Origin: an uncultured SAR86 cluster bacterium
GTDB lineage: Bacteria; Pseudomonadota; Gammaproteobacteria; Magnimaribacterales; AG-339-G14
Assembly (NCBI GenBank): GCA_902629465.1
Contig: CACOQX010000001.1
Location: 81,632 to 137,472, forward strand
Direction of reading: 5' to 3'
Length of the DNA: 55,841 bases
Each line of letters starts with the position of its first letter. The stretch's first letter is position 1. Made by a program: the position numbers and the translations under genes. The notes beneath the pieces were generated by a model. It was given only the letters and a program-made list of their open reading frames with translations. It was not told the origin of the DNA and made no database searches. Of the stretch, positions 9,021 through 18,029 are shown piece by piece.

Positions 9021-11543
9021 TTACGAATCAATAGCTAATGCAAGTCCATTAAGAGCCTCATCCTCTTTGAGCTTGATCACTCTAACCCCTTGAGTATTTC
9101 TACCAATCAAACTAATTTCTGATACTTTGGTTCTTACAAGCATTCCCTTGTTAGTAATAAGAATAACTTCATCCATTTCGCTTACTTCCTTTGCAGAAAT
9201 TAAGCCTCCATTTCTATCAGAAGTCTGCATGGCTATAACGCCTTTAGCTCCTCTTTTGGTTTTTCTAAAATCATTAACTTTTGATCTTTTCCCATATCCA
9301 TTTTCTGAAACGGTTAATATCTCAGACTCTTTAGAAGGTTTTAATAAAGAGATTACTTTTTGATCACCATCAAGATTAATGCCCTTAACTCCTCGAGTAT
9401 CTCTTCCCATAGGTCTGGCATCTACCTCATTGAAAAATACTGCTTTTCCTGCATTAGAAACAACCATTAAATCGGCGCTGCCATCTGTTAAAAGAGTACC
9501 TACAAGCTCATCATTTTCGTCAAGTTTTATTGCTCGTTTGCCAGTCTTTCTAGGTTTCTTAAATTCCGATAATGTTGTTTTTTTAACTATCCCATTTTGG
9601 GTAGCCATGAATACATAAGCTTCCCCTTCAAAAGACTCTACATCTAAAAGGCTGGTAACTCTTTCCGATTCGTCCAAATCAATTAAATTTACAAGCGGTC
9701 TTCCTTTTGCTGTTCTGGAGGCTTGAGGAATTTCATAAACTTTAAGCCAATAAACTTTTCCTAGGTTCGAAAAACATAAAAGAGTTCTATGAGTATTGGC
9801 AACTATTAATTGTTCGACAAAATCTTCATCTTTTACTGATGCCGCTGTTTTACCCATTCCACCTCTTCTTTGAGATTGATATACCTCAAGCGGTTGAGTT
9901 TTTGCGTAACCCATATTCGAAATGGTAACTACCATATCTTCAGGTTTGATCAAATCTTCGGTGGAAAGATCTAATTTATCTTCAATAGGAGTTTTTCTTT
10001 CATCACCAAATTCTTCCTTAACGGATATTAGTTCTTCTTCAATTACTTCCTGCAATCTTTCAGGATTTTCAAGAATTTCATTTAAGCCAGCTATGTCTTG
10101 AAGAACCTCTTCATACTCTTTAATTAAATTATCTTGCTCTAAACCTGTAAGTCTTTGTAGCCTTAAATCTAGAATAGCTTGAGCTTGTTTTGAAGAAAGT
10201 TTGTAGCTGGAACCTGCAAGACCAAATTCTTCGAACACATCCTCAGGACGAGTATCTATTGAACCTGCTTTTTTTAATAAATTGTTTATCAAAGTGGATT
10301 TCCATTTTTTAGCTAGTAGTTTGCGTTTAGCTTCAGTGGGATCTTTGGATTTTTTTATTAAATCAATTATTGGATCAATGTTTGAAAGGGCAATTGTTAA
10401 ACCTTCTAAAATGTGACCTCTATCTTTTGACTTTGCTAAGTCAAAAGCTGTTCTTCTTGAAACAACAGACCGTCTGTGACTTAAGAAGATATCAAGAAGC
10501 TCTTTTAAATTTAAAACTTTAGGAACTCGGTCAACGATAGCAACATTATTAATGCCAAAAGAGGTTTCTAGCTGCGACTGAGCATACAAATTATTCAAAA
10601 TTACTTCAGGATTTTGACCGGCTTTGAGATCTACAACTATTCTGACCCCTTCCCTATCTGATTCATCTCGAATTTCAGATATGCCGTCAATTTTTTTGTC
10701 TTTTGAAAGGTCTGCGATTCTTTCTACCAAGTTGGCCTTATTTACCTGATAGGGAATTTCAGAAATGATTAATCTACTTTTTTCATTTTTCTCATTTTCA
10801 ATTTCTACTTTGGCTCTTAGAACAACTTTTCCTCTTCCAGTCTTTGCAGCTTCAATAGCACCCGCCTTTCCATTTATAATTCCTCCTGTAGGAAAGTCAG
10901 GTCCAGGAATTATAGTTACCAATTCATCAATGGATATTTCTGGGTTTTTTAAAATTGCCAAAGCTCCATCAATTGTTTCACTCAAATTATGCGGAAGAAT
11001 ATTGGTGGCTAATCCAACAGCTATACCAGAAGATCCATTAACCAATAAGTTGGGATATGATGCAGGAAGTACTTCTGGAATAAGCTCTGTACCGTCGTAA
11101 TTTTCAACATAATCGACTGTTTCTTTATTCATATCGTTCAGAAGAGCATTGCTAATTTTTGCCATCCGAGCTTCGGTATATCTCATGGCTGCAGCACCAT
11201 CGCCGTCCATAGAACCAAAATTTCCTTGGCCGTCGACAAGAGGATAGCGTAGGCTAAATTCTTGAGCCATTCTGACTACTGTTTGATAGATTGCTGAATC
11301 TCCATGAGGGTGATATTTACCCATCACCTCACCAACAATTCTTGCAGATTTCAAATGAGGTCTATTCCATTCGTTATTAAGTCTGAACATGGCGTAAAGA
11401 GTTCTTCTGTGAACAGGCTTTAAACCGTCCCTTGCGTCAGGCAAAGCTCTTCCTACAATTACACTCATTGCGTAATCCATATAGGAACTCTTTAATTCGT
11501 CCGTTATATTAACGGGAATTACATCTTCTGTTATGTCATCCAT
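9021..11543 (-). CDS. gyrA: DNA gyrase subunit A
   Basis: Breakage-reunion subunit of DNA gyrase, acting with GyrB (not in the window) to supercoil DNA. The 840 residues cover the winged-helix/tower region, the catalytic Tyr122 (AAMRYTE, counted) and six C-terminal beta-pinwheel blades. The wrapping GyrA box reads QRRGGMG, with Met where E. coli has Lys. In the quinolone-binding helix the protein has Ser83 but Gln at 87 (E. coli Asp87; the CAA codon was checked). The C terminus ends soon after the last blade, without the long acidic tail of E. coli. It heads the aromatic run; the 107-base gap upstream must hold its promoter, though I cannot place it firmly. Confidence 0.99.
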   Translation of the reverse strand: MDDITEDVIPVNITDELKSSYMDYAMSVIVGRALPDARDGLKPVHRRTLYAMFRLNNEWNRPHLKSARIVGEVMGKYHPHGDSAIYQTVVRMAQEFSLRYPLVDGQGNFGSMDGDGAAAMRYTEARMAKISNALLNDMNKETVDYVENYDGTELIPEVLPASYPNLLVNGSSGIAVGLATNILPHNLSETIDGALAILKNPEISIDELVTIIPGPDFPTGGIINGKAGAIEAAKTGRGKVVLRAKVEIENEKNEKSRLIISEIPYQVNKANLVERIADLSKDKKIDGISEIRDESDREGVRIVVDLKAGQNPEVILNNLYAQSQLETSFGINNVAIVDRVPKVLNLKELLDIFLSHRRSVVSRRTAFDLAKSKDRGHILEGLTIALSNIDPIIDLIKKSKDPTEAKRKLLAKKWKSTLINNLLKKAGSIDTRPEDVFEEFGLAGSSYKLSSKQAQAILDLRLQRLTGLEQDNLIKEYEEVLQDIAGLNEILENPERLQEVIEEELISVKEEFGDERKTPIEDKLDLSTEDLIKPEDMVVTISNMGYAKTQPLEVYQSQRRGGMGKTAASVKDEDFVEQLIVANTHRTLLCFSNLGKVYWLKVYEIPQASRTAKGRPLVNLIDLDESERVTSLLDVESFEGEAYVFMATQNGIVKKTTLSEFKKPRKTGKRAIKLDENDELVGTLLTDGSADLMVVSNAGKAVFFNEVDARPMGRDTRGVKGINLDGDQKVISLLKPSKESEILTVSENGYGKRSKVNDFRKTKRGAKGVIAMQTSDRNGGLISAKEVSEMDEVILITNKGMLVRTKVSEISLIGRNTQGVRVIKLKEDEALNGLALAIDS

Positions 11544-11650
11544 AGAGAAAAATTAATGAAAAACTAATGAAATTTATAGTAAAAATAGTGGCTCATTTAA
11601 TGCCATTATTTTAACATTTTATGGATATTTTAGCTCTTAAAAATAGGGCT

Positions 11651-13054
11651 TTAAGTCTTAAATTCAGAGACTAAAGTTGAAATGGATTCTTTAGCATCGC
11701 CAAACAACATTCTTGAATTTTCTTTGAGGAAAAGCGGATTATCTATGCCTGCAAACCCTGCAGCCATACTTCTTTTCAAAATAAATACCGTCTTTGCTCT
11801 ATCAACTTCAATAACCGGCATACCGTATATAGGACTTCCTTCGTTTTCTCTTGCATCAGGATTTACAACATCATTTGCCCCTATGACAATGCATACATCA
11901 ACGGTATCCATTAAAGGGTTAACATCATCTGGTTCAGCTAAAACATCATAAGAAACATTAGCCTCTGCGAGAAGAACATTCATATGTCCGGGCATTCTGC
12001 CAGCCACAGGATGAATAGCGTATTTGACCTCACAGCCATTATCTTCCAATAGTTCACCTAATTCCCTGACAACATGTTGCGCTTGAGACACAGCCATTCC
12101 ATAACCAGGAACCACTAAAACAGAATTTGCAGCTTCTAAAATAAGATAAGCATCCTCGGCTGTAATTGGTTTAACCTCTCCTTGAATCTGTCCGCCACCT
12201 TCTGAGGAAGAAGTAGCTGCTCCAAAGCCGCCAAACAGAACATTTGATAATGACCTATTCATTGCCTTACACATGATATTTGTAAGAATAAGTCCACTTG
12301 CTCCAACCAAAGCACCAGCAACTATAAGCACGTTGTTATTGATTACGAAACCTGCTGAAGAAGCTGCAAGACCGGAGTAACTATTTAACAAGGCGATGAC
12401 CACTGGCATGTCTGCTCCACCTATTGGTGCAGTTAAAAGCACACCCAATATCAGAGTCACGCCAATTAGAATAAAGAGAATAGTTTGAGAAGAAATATTT
12501 AATAGGCCCGTTGATATGATTAATTCAAGGGCTAATAGCAATGCAATTAGTAATAAAGCCGATAAAACAAATCTTTGACCAAATAGGATTAGTGGCTTAC
12601 CAGAAATAATTTCGGATAATTTTCCAAAAGCTACAAGACTTCCTGAAAAAGTTATTCCACCAATTAAAACAGTAAAAGAAATTGCGATAATCTGAATAAG
12701 AGTTGAGCTTGATGGATTAATGAATTCAGCAACACCAACAAGCAAGCTTGCAATTCCTCCAAAACCATTAAATAAAGCCACTAATTCCGGCATCGAAGTC
12801 ATCTTGACGAGAGAAGCAGCCGCTACTCCAACAAGCAAACCACCAATAAGAGCAACCAATAAATATTCATAGGCAACAATTTCGTTTTGAGCTAGAGTAA
12901 CTAGGATTGCAATCAACATTCCTGAAGCAGAAACAAGATTTCCTCTTTGAGCTGTCTCCGGGGAGCTCAGCATTTTCAAACCAAAAATAAATAAAATAGA
13001 AGCAAATATGTAAGCTAGATTTACGAAAATTGAAGATTGAAAAAAAGCGATCAT
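11651..13054 (-). CDS. pntB: NAD(P) transhydrogenase subunit beta
   Basis: Membrane and NADP(H)-binding subunit of the proton-translocating transhydrogenase, which makes NADPH from NADH using the proton gradient. The 467 residues have an N-terminal membrane domain of roughly eight to nine hydrophobic helices (to about 265), then a Rossmann-like NADP domain with VPGYGMAVSQAQH, AIHPVAGRMPGHMNVLLAE and GANDVVNPDAR, all diagnostic of PntB. The start overlaps the end of pntAB by 4 bases. It is the last gene of the three-gene operon. Confidence 0.98.
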   Translation of the reverse strand: MIAFFQSSIFVNLAYIFASILFIFGLKMLSSPETAQRGNLVSASGMLIAILVTLAQNEIVAYEYLLVALIGGLLVGVAAASLVKMTSMPELVALFNGFGGIASLLVGVAEFINPSSSTLIQIIAISFTVLIGGITFSGSLVAFGKLSEIISGKPLILFGQRFVLSALLLIALLLALELIISTGLLNISSQTILFILIGVTLILGVLLTAPIGGADMPVVIALLNSYSGLAASSAGFVINNNVLIVAGALVGASGLILTNIMCKAMNRSLSNVLFGGFGAATSSSEGGGQIQGEVKPITAEDAYLILEAANSVLVVPGYGMAVSQAQHVVRELGELLEDNGCEVKYAIHPVAGRMPGHMNVLLAEANVSYDVLAEPDDVNPLMDTVDVCIVIGANDVVNPDARENEGSPIYGMPVIEVDRAKTVFILKRSMAAGFAGIDNPLFLKENSRMLFGDAKESISTLVSEFKT

Positions 13055-13341
13055 TTTTTCTTAAACATTTTTAACATTCTATTCGTTACCAAATAACCTC
13101 CAACCACGTTTATAGAGGCAAAGAAAACGGCAAAAGTTCCAACTAATATTGATGTAGTAACCTCTTCTCCTGCTCCTGAAGCTAAAAGAGCTCCAACAAT
13201 AGTAATTCCTGAGATCGCATTAGCTCCTGACATCAAAGGCGTGTGAAGTGTTGAAGGCACTTTATTGATTAGCTCGAAACCCAAGAAAATTGAGAGCACA
13301 AGAACAAACAAAAGCAAAACTAATAAAGCTTGGGACTCCAT
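13051..13341 (-). CDS. pntAB: NAD(P) transhydrogenase subunit alpha part 2 (membrane)
   Basis: Small membrane subunit holding the helices that in E. coli form the C-terminal end of PntA. The 96 residues contain three to four hydrophobic stretches and the conserved HTPLMSGANAISGI segment (about 33-46). The split arrangement (PntAA, PntAB, PntB) is the Rhodospirillum-type layout and is common, so it is not a frameshift. It starts immediately after the pntAA stop with no spacer. Confidence 0.95.
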   Translation of the reverse strand: MESQALLVLLLFVLVLSIFLGFELINKVPSTLHTPLMSGANAISGITIVGALLASGAGEEVTTSILVGTFAVFFASINVVGGYLVTNRMLKMFKKK

Positions 13342-14469
13342 CTAATTCATTATCTCCTTAATAGTTTCGTTTATGTATTCTTTTTCATGAGATACAAGAC
13401 AAATTGATAAGATTTCATCTGTAATATCAAGATTCAATTTTTTCTCCTCTTCATTCCAAAACTCATCTATCAAATTAAATATATTTGAAGAGTAAACTTG
13501 GCTTGAGTGATATGGAAATTCACCAGGTAGATTAGTATTCCCTACTATTTTTACACCATTTAAATCAATGGTTTCATTTGGAACAGACCCTTCAACATTT
13601 CCTCCTGTTCCTACTGCCATATCCACAATTACAGAACCTTGACTCATAGCAGAAACCATTTCACTTGTGACAAGTGTGGGAGCTGGTCTTCCAAAGACCT
13701 GTGCTGTAGTAATTACAATGTCAGAGGAAGCACATACTTTTTTCATACCTTCTCTTTGCATTTCTATTTGTTCTGGAGTTAATTCTTTTGCATATCCTTG
13801 TTCAGTCTCCCCCGTTTCTCCAATATCGATCTTTACGAAACGAGCTCCCAAAGACTTAACTTGTTCTTCTACTACCGGTCGAGTGTCAAAAGCTTCTACT
13901 TTTGCACCCAATCTTTTCGCCGTTGCTATTGCTTGAAGTCCAGCGACTCCAACACCGATGACAAATACTTTTGAAGGAGAGATTGTACCTGCAGCAGTCA
14001 TCATCATGGGTAATGCTTTCTGAAGTTCTTGAGAGGCAATTATGACTGAAGAGTATCCAGCTAAATTTGCTTGTGAGCTTAAGGCATCCATCTTTTGAGC
14101 TCTGGTGATTCTGGGAACAAGTTCCATACTGATAGCAGATATGTTTTTTTCTCTTATTTTTTCAACAAGAGATTTTTCGTTAAAAGGGTCAAGAAAACTT
14201 ACCAACAAGGTTCCCTCATTGACTTTATCCAGTTCATCCTTAGTAAGATTTCTAACACTACAAACTATTTCTGCTGAAGCAAAACCTTCATCGCGGTTTA
14301 ATGTTTTCACTCCAAGATCTTCAAATTCTTTATCGCTACTTCCGAGATGCTCAGCGAAAGATTTTTCTATTGAAATATTTAAGCCTTTATCCAAGAATTT
14401 TTTAGCAGATTCCAAAGTTAAAGAAACTCTGGTCTCAAAATCAGGTTCTTTTGGGAAAAAAATATTCAT
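13342..14469 (-). CDS. pntAA: NAD(P) transhydrogenase subunit alpha part 1 (NAD domain)
   Basis: Soluble NAD(H)-binding domain I of the transhydrogenase, homologous to alanine dehydrogenase. The 375 residues open with FFPKEPDFETRVSLT, then RITRAQKMDALSSQANLAGY (the domain's Arg and Gln contacts) and the Rossmann motif VIGVGVAGLQAIATAKRLGA (about 170-189). The late VDMAVGTGGN and GNTNLPGE motifs are typical. It heads the pnt operon, divergent from ubiG with 58 bases between them. No stop or frameshift explains the split from pntAB; this is a natural division. Confidence 0.97.
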   Translation of the reverse strand: MNIFFPKEPDFETRVSLTLESAKKFLDKGLNISIEKSFAEHLGSSDKEFEDLGVKTLNRDEGFASAEIVCSVRNLTKDELDKVNEGTLLVSFLDPFNEKSLVEKIREKNISAISMELVPRITRAQKMDALSSQANLAGYSSVIIASQELQKALPMMMTAAGTISPSKVFVIGVGVAGLQAIATAKRLGAKVEAFDTRPVVEEQVKSLGARFVKIDIGETGETEQGYAKELTPEQIEMQREGMKKVCASSDIVITTAQVFGRPAPTLVTSEMVSAMSQGSVIVDMAVGTGGNVEGSVPNETIDLNGVKIVGNTNLPGEFPYHSSQVYSSNIFNLIDEFWNEEEKKLNLDITDEILSICLVSHEKEYINETIKEIMN

Positions 14470-14490
14470 ATAAGATTCTTAGACTTTAAT

Positions 14491-14518
14491 TTGAAAAGCA
14501 GTGTAAATCAAACATAAT
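14491..14518 (+). promoter_or_regulatory. Predicted sigma70-type promoter of ubiG
   Basis: TTGAAA at 14491-14496 and CATAAT at 14513-14518 are separated by 16 bases. The -10 box ends only 9 bases before the ubiG ATG at 14528, so transcription would begin about 2-3 bases before the start codon. No Shine-Dalgarno sequence is seen. Confidence 0.5.
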
Positions 14519-14527
14519 GATACAAAA

Positions 14528-15220
14528 ATGAACATAGATCCAAAAGAAAAAGAAAAATTTAATAAAATAGCTGAGGAATGGTGGGATCCATCTGGAAAAT
14601 TTGCACCTTTACATAAAATTAATCCTCTTAGAGCTAATTATATCTCTGACAGAACTGAACTAGAAAATAAGCAGATTCTAGATGTTGCTTGTGGTGGTGG
14701 CTTGTTGGCTGAAGCCCTTCATGTAAAAGGAGCTAATGTATCGGGAGTTGATATATCAGACGTTGCGATACATACGGCCAAAAAACATGCAAAAAAAGAT
14801 AATATTGATATCAACTATATTTTGGGGGAAGCGGAAAATTTACTTCCTGAAAAAAAAGAACATTTTGATGTTGTAACCTGCCTCGAGGCTATTGAACATG
14901 TTCCTGATCCTAATCAATTAGTGAAAACATGTTCCGATCTTTGTAAAAAAAAGGGTGATATTTTCTTTTCAACTATAAATAGAAATCCAAAGTCATTTCT
15001 TTTTGCAATTATTGGGGCTGAATATATTTTGAATTTGTTACCTAAAGGAACTCATGATTATGAAAAATTTATAAAGCCATCTGAGCTCATACAAATGATG
15101 GAAAATAATGGCCTTACAATAAAAGAATTAACAGGTATGAGTTATAACCCTCTGACTAAAAATTATTGGTTAGGTAAAAATGTTGATGTTAATTATCTGA
15201 TTCATGCAAAAAAAATATAA
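14528..15220 (+). CDS. ubiG: Ubiquinone biosynthesis O-methyltransferase
   Basis: SAM-dependent methyltransferase catalysing both O-methylations in ubiquinone synthesis. The 230 residues carry the UbiG N-terminal signature (FNKIAEEWWDPSGKFAPLHKINPLR), motif I DVACGGGLLAEAL (about 51-63) and the post-motif CLEAIEHVPDP. The NYWLG sequence near the C terminus is usual for UbiG. The gene is followed by a HAD phosphatase that overlaps it by 17 bases, the same pairing found in Pseudomonas. It implies a ubiquinone-based respiratory chain. Confidence 0.97.
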   Translation: MNIDPKEKEKFNKIAEEWWDPSGKFAPLHKINPLRANYISDRTELENKQILDVACGGGLLAEALHVKGANVSGVDISDVAIHTAKKHAKKDNIDINYILGEAENLLPEKKEHFDVVTCLEAIEHVPDPNQLVKTCSDLCKKKGDIFFSTINRNPKSFLFAIIGAEYILNLLPKGTHDYEKFIKPSELIQMMENNGLTIKELTGMSYNPLTKNYWLGKNVDVNYLIHAKKI

Positions 15221-15857
15221 ATGTTTCCTATTTGATCTAGATGGCACTCTTTTAGATACAGCACCGGAGTTTTTAAATTGCTTGAACGCATTACTAAAGA
15301 AAAATAAAAAGGAGTCAGTTACTTACGATTTTGTCAGAAATAGAGTCTCTGATGGTGTAGGAAGATTGATTCAAGATAGCTTCATCATTGACGAAAATCA
15401 TTCTGAGTTTGAAGCATTAAGAAATGATCTTTTAGCTGAATATCACAAGAACTACCTTCTTTCTAAAACTTTTCCTGGCGTCAATGAATTTCTCTATAAA
15501 TTATCCAAAAATAAGATTGATTGGATGATAGTAACTAATAAGCCAAAAAAGTTCTTTGAAGAAATTTGTCAGAAATTTGAATGGCATAAATATGCAATGG
15601 CAATGGTTTCCCCAGAAGATGTAAATGGCAAAAGAAAACCAGATCCAGCGAGCTTAGATGCAGCTTTAACAAAAACATCAATAAAAAAAGAACAATCTAT
15701 TTACATTGGAGATAATTGGCGAGATATAGAAGCAGCAAATAACTCTGGAATAGACTCAGCACTTGCTTTATACGGTTACATAGATAAAAAAGACGCTTCT
15801 CTTTTGAAACCAACCACAAAAATAAATCAAATAGAAGATTTAATAAACTATATTTAA
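15204..15857 (+). CDS. HAD-family phosphatase (Gph/MupP-like)
   Basis: Haloacid dehalogenase hydrolase of the phosphoglycolate phosphatase type. Motif I is FDLDGTLLDT near the N terminus (about 9-18), motif II IVTNKP, and motif IV IGDNWRDIEAANNSG. The cap between motifs I and II is helical (subclass IA). It overlaps ubiG. In pseudomonads the gene next to ubiG is MupP, which removes phosphate from MurNAc-6-phosphate during peptidoglycan recycling; elsewhere the same family is Gph. I cannot separate the two from sequence alone, so no symbol is given. Its stop shares the tetranucleotide TTAA with the stop of rluB. Confidence 0.9.
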   Translation: MQKKYKCFLFDLDGTLLDTAPEFLNCLNALLKKNKKESVTYDFVRNRVSDGVGRLIQDSFIIDENHSEFEALRNDLLAEYHKNYLLSKTFPGVNEFLYKLSKNKIDWMIVTNKPKKFFEEICQKFEWHKYAMAMVSPEDVNGKRKPDPASLDAALTKTSIKKEQSIYIGDNWRDIEAANNSGIDSALALYGYIDKKDASLLKPTTKINQIEDLINYI

Positions 15858-16558
15858 CCCAATACTTCATCAGGGCTAATTCTTTTGAATTTTCCTTCCT
15901 TAAGCTCTTTTGGTAAAAATAGCTTTCCTAGCCTTACTCTCTTTAGCCTGGATACCTCATGACCTATTGAGTCCCATAACTTTCTTACAGATCTATTTTT
16001 GCCAGACATGATGACCAAAGCAAACCAAGAATGAGATGAGGTTTCCTTACCCTTTACAAGATCGGTAAAAAATACTTTTTCTTTGTCAATTAAAATACCT
16101 GACATTAATTTTTTGAGGTTTGAATCCGAGGGCTTACCTCGAACTCTAGCAATGTATTCTCTTTCAATTTCTTTAGATGGATGAATTATGTCATTTGCTA
16201 ATTTTCCATCATTTGTGATTAACAATAGTCCGCTAGTATTAATATCCAATCTTCCTATGGATATCCATTTTCCTGATTTTGGTTTAGGTAGATTCTCAAA
16301 TATGTTTCTCTTTAATGTAGCATGTGAGCATTCTTCCCCAACTGGTTTGTTATACATTAATAGTTCGGATGAAATTCTCTCGGAAATGTTTATTACTTTG
16401 CCATCAATATAAACCTTATCCTCATCAGAAATTTTATCTCCTAACTTAGCTGGTATGTCATTGATGAATACCCTGCCTTCTTTGATTAGACTTTCAACTT
16501 TTCTTCTTGATGAGTATCCATTTTGAGCTAATATTTTTTGAATCCTTTCTTTAGACAA
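15854..16558 (-). CDS. rluB: 23S rRNA pseudouridine synthase (RluB type)
   Basis: RsuA-family pseudouridine synthase modifying 23S rRNA near U2605. An S4 RNA-binding domain occupies about residues 3-50 (RIQKILAQNGYSSRRKVE), and the catalytic Asp lies in GRLDINTSGLLLITNDG (about 102-118). The start is TTG at 16558, 5 bases after the scpB stop; it fits the family N terminus and no better ATG exists upstream. The rluB-scpB-scpA order is common in gammaproteobacteria and supports RluB over RsuA or RluE. The 234-residue length lacks the long basic tail of E. coli RluB. Confidence 0.92.
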   Translation of the reverse strand: MSKERIQKILAQNGYSSRRKVESLIKEGRVFINDIPAKLGDKISDEDKVYIDGKVINISERISSELLMYNKPVGEECSHATLKRNIFENLPKPKSGKWISIGRLDINTSGLLLITNDGKLANDIIHPSKEIEREYIARVRGKPSDSNLKKLMSGILIDKEKVFFTDLVKGKETSSHSWFALVIMSGKNRSVRKLWDSIGHEVSRLKRVRLGKLFLPKELKEGKFKRISPDEVLG

Positions 16559-16563
16559 CGCTT

Positions 16564-17139
16564 CTATTCTGAATTGCTAGGAGAAGGTTCGTTCAAAAGG
16601 GAAATTTGGGCTTCCTCAGGAATATTTTGAATTTCTGGTAATTCAGGTAAGTCTGAAAGTTTAGAAAGATTTAAATCATCTAAAAAATCTTTTGTTGTTG
16701 AAAATAATGCTGGTCTTCCGGGGACATCTCTATGTCCCACAACTTTGATCCAAGATCTATCTAGAAGGGTCCTGATGATTTGACTGCTAACAGAAACCCC
16801 TCTTACCTCTTCAATTTCTCCTCTGGTAATAGGTTGTTTATAGGCTATCAAAGCTAAGGTTTCTAAGAGCGCTCGAGAATATTTTTGAGGTTTAGCTTCC
16901 CATAATTTTGCAACCCAAGAAGAATACTCCTGTCTTATTCTTAGACGATAGCCACTCGCAACTTTTACTAATTCAATTGAATTTTCTGAATATTTTTGCT
17001 CAATGGATTTCAAAGCTTCCTTTATTTCGCTTGATGTCGGAGGACTTCTTAAGTCAAAAGCAGATAATATTTCTTTTTCGCTCAAAGGTCTTGAAGAAGA
17101 AAAAAGTAAAGCCTCAATGATTAGAGATAAATTATCCAT
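16564..17139 (-). CDS. scpB: Segregation and condensation protein B
   Basis: Kleisin-interacting winged-helix protein of the Smc-ScpA-ScpB condensin. The 191 residues show two tandem winged helices: SLIIEALLFSSSRPLS near the N terminus and ALLETLALIAYKQPITRGEIEEVRGV (about 90-115), followed by VVGHRDVPGRPALFSTT, which is highly diagnostic of ScpB. The C-terminal 30 residues are acidic and Pro/Ser rich. It starts 3 bases after the scpA stop. Smc is not in this window. Confidence 0.96.
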   Translation of the reverse strand: MDNLSLIIEALLFSSSRPLSEKEILSAFDLRSPPTSSEIKEALKSIEQKYSENSIELVKVASGYRLRIRQEYSSWVAKLWEAKPQKYSRALLETLALIAYKQPITRGEIEEVRGVSVSSQIIRTLLDRSWIKVVGHRDVPGRPALFSTTKDFLDDLNLSKLSDLPELPEIQNIPEEAQISLLNEPSPSNSE

Positions 17140-17142
17140 ACT

Positions 17143-17958
17143 CTAATGCACCTTATCCTTCGCTTTGACATGAATTGGTCCAAAGGAATCAGATTGAACT
17201 AATTGAATCATAGAGTCTTTAACTAACTCTAAAACGGCTAAAAAAGTTACGATCAAGCCAAGCTTTCCATCGGCCTTCTTGTAAAGATTGTAAAATTCCA
17301 AAAAGTTTTCGCTTACCAGCAGTTCTAAGACATTGGACATTTTTTCTCTAGTAGAAAGTTTTTCAAACTCAATAATATGACTGCCTCTAAGTTTTTGTTT
17401 TTCTAATAACTCATAAAAAATATTTGATAACTTCTCCAATTCTAATGATGGCAGAGCTTCTTTAGATTCAAACTCGGGAAGAGCCGTACTTGCTGGAAAG
17501 AAATCTCTGTTTATTCTTGGCATGGACTCAATTTTCATGGATGCTGTTTTGAAACGCTCGTATTCTTGAAGTCTTTTAATCAGTTCTGCTCTTGGATCGT
17601 CTTCCAGTTCATCTTCAGCCGTTTCAACTGGCAACATCATTCTGGACTTTATTTCAGTTAAATATGCTGCCATTAGGAGATATTCTCCAGCGAGATCAAA
17701 CTGCAATTTTTCCATTAATTCAATGTACTCAACATACTGGTTTGTGATTTCAGCGACATTGATATCAAGAATGTCTAAATTTTGTTTTCTAATGAAATAA
17801 AGAAGAAGGTCCAAAGGACCTTCAAATGATTCAAGAAAAATTTTTAAAGCGTTTGGCGGAATATAAAGGTCGTCGTGAGGAAGTAATATTTGCTCACCAT
17901 TGACCGTAGCTAGATTAAACTCCGATTGCCTCGGGTTATTTTCCTGCTCTTTTTTCAT
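17143..17958 (-). CDS. scpA: Segregation and condensation protein A
   Basis: Kleisin subunit that bridges Smc heads in the condensin complex. The 271 residues include the signature FEGPLDLLLYFIRKQNLDILDINVA split over about 44-68, and EYLLMAAYLTEIKSRMMLP (about 91-109). The C-terminal winged helix (VTFLAVLELVKDSMIQLVQ) is intact. The ATG at 17958 directly precedes lysines and lies close to a TATAAT box, so the mRNA leader would be only a few bases. The gene begins the scpA-scpB-rluB operon. Confidence 0.95.
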   Translation of the reverse strand: MKKEQENNPRQSEFNLATVNGEQILLPHDDLYIPPNALKIFLESFEGPLDLLLYFIRKQNLDILDINVAEITNQYVEYIELMEKLQFDLAGEYLLMAAYLTEIKSRMMLPVETAEDELEDDPRAELIKRLQEYERFKTASMKIESMPRINRDFFPASTALPEFESKEALPSLELEKLSNIFYELLEKQKLRGSHIIEFEKLSTREKMSNVLELLVSENFLEFYNLYKKADGKLGLIVTFLAVLELVKDSMIQLVQSDSFGPIHVKAKDKVH

Positions 17959-17971
17959 AACATAAAGCGCA

Positions 17972-18001
17972 ATTATAGTTTAAAAAGCCTAAATTACACA
18001 A
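17972..18001 (-). promoter_or_regulatory. Predicted promoter of scpA, overlapping a terminator stem
   Basis: On the minus strand TATAAT (17977 to 17972) is preceded at an 18-base spacing by TTGTGT (18001 to 17996). The -10 box ends 13 bases before the scpA ATG, predicting a leader of about 6 bases with no Shine-Dalgarno site. The -35 candidate is also one arm of the hairpin downstream of nadE. Confidence 0.45.
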
Positions 18002-18020
18002 AATATTGTGTTTTTAGGCT
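17986..18020 (-). terminator. Intrinsic terminator after nadE
   Basis: AGCCTAAA at 17986-17993 pairs perfectly with TTTAGGCT at 18013-18020; inside it ACACAA (17996-18001) pairs with TTGTGT (18006-18011) around an AATA loop, with a small internal bulge. Read on the minus strand the hairpin is followed by TTTT. It sits 9 bases after the nadE stop, so it most likely ends the nadE transcript before scpA. Confidence 0.8.
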
Positions 18021-18029
18021 AAAAATTGT

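Noticed and set aside
13051..14469. Possible frameshift splitting the transhydrogenase alpha subunit
   Set aside because: The two-part alpha subunit is a natural form; each part has proper start and stop and both are intact.
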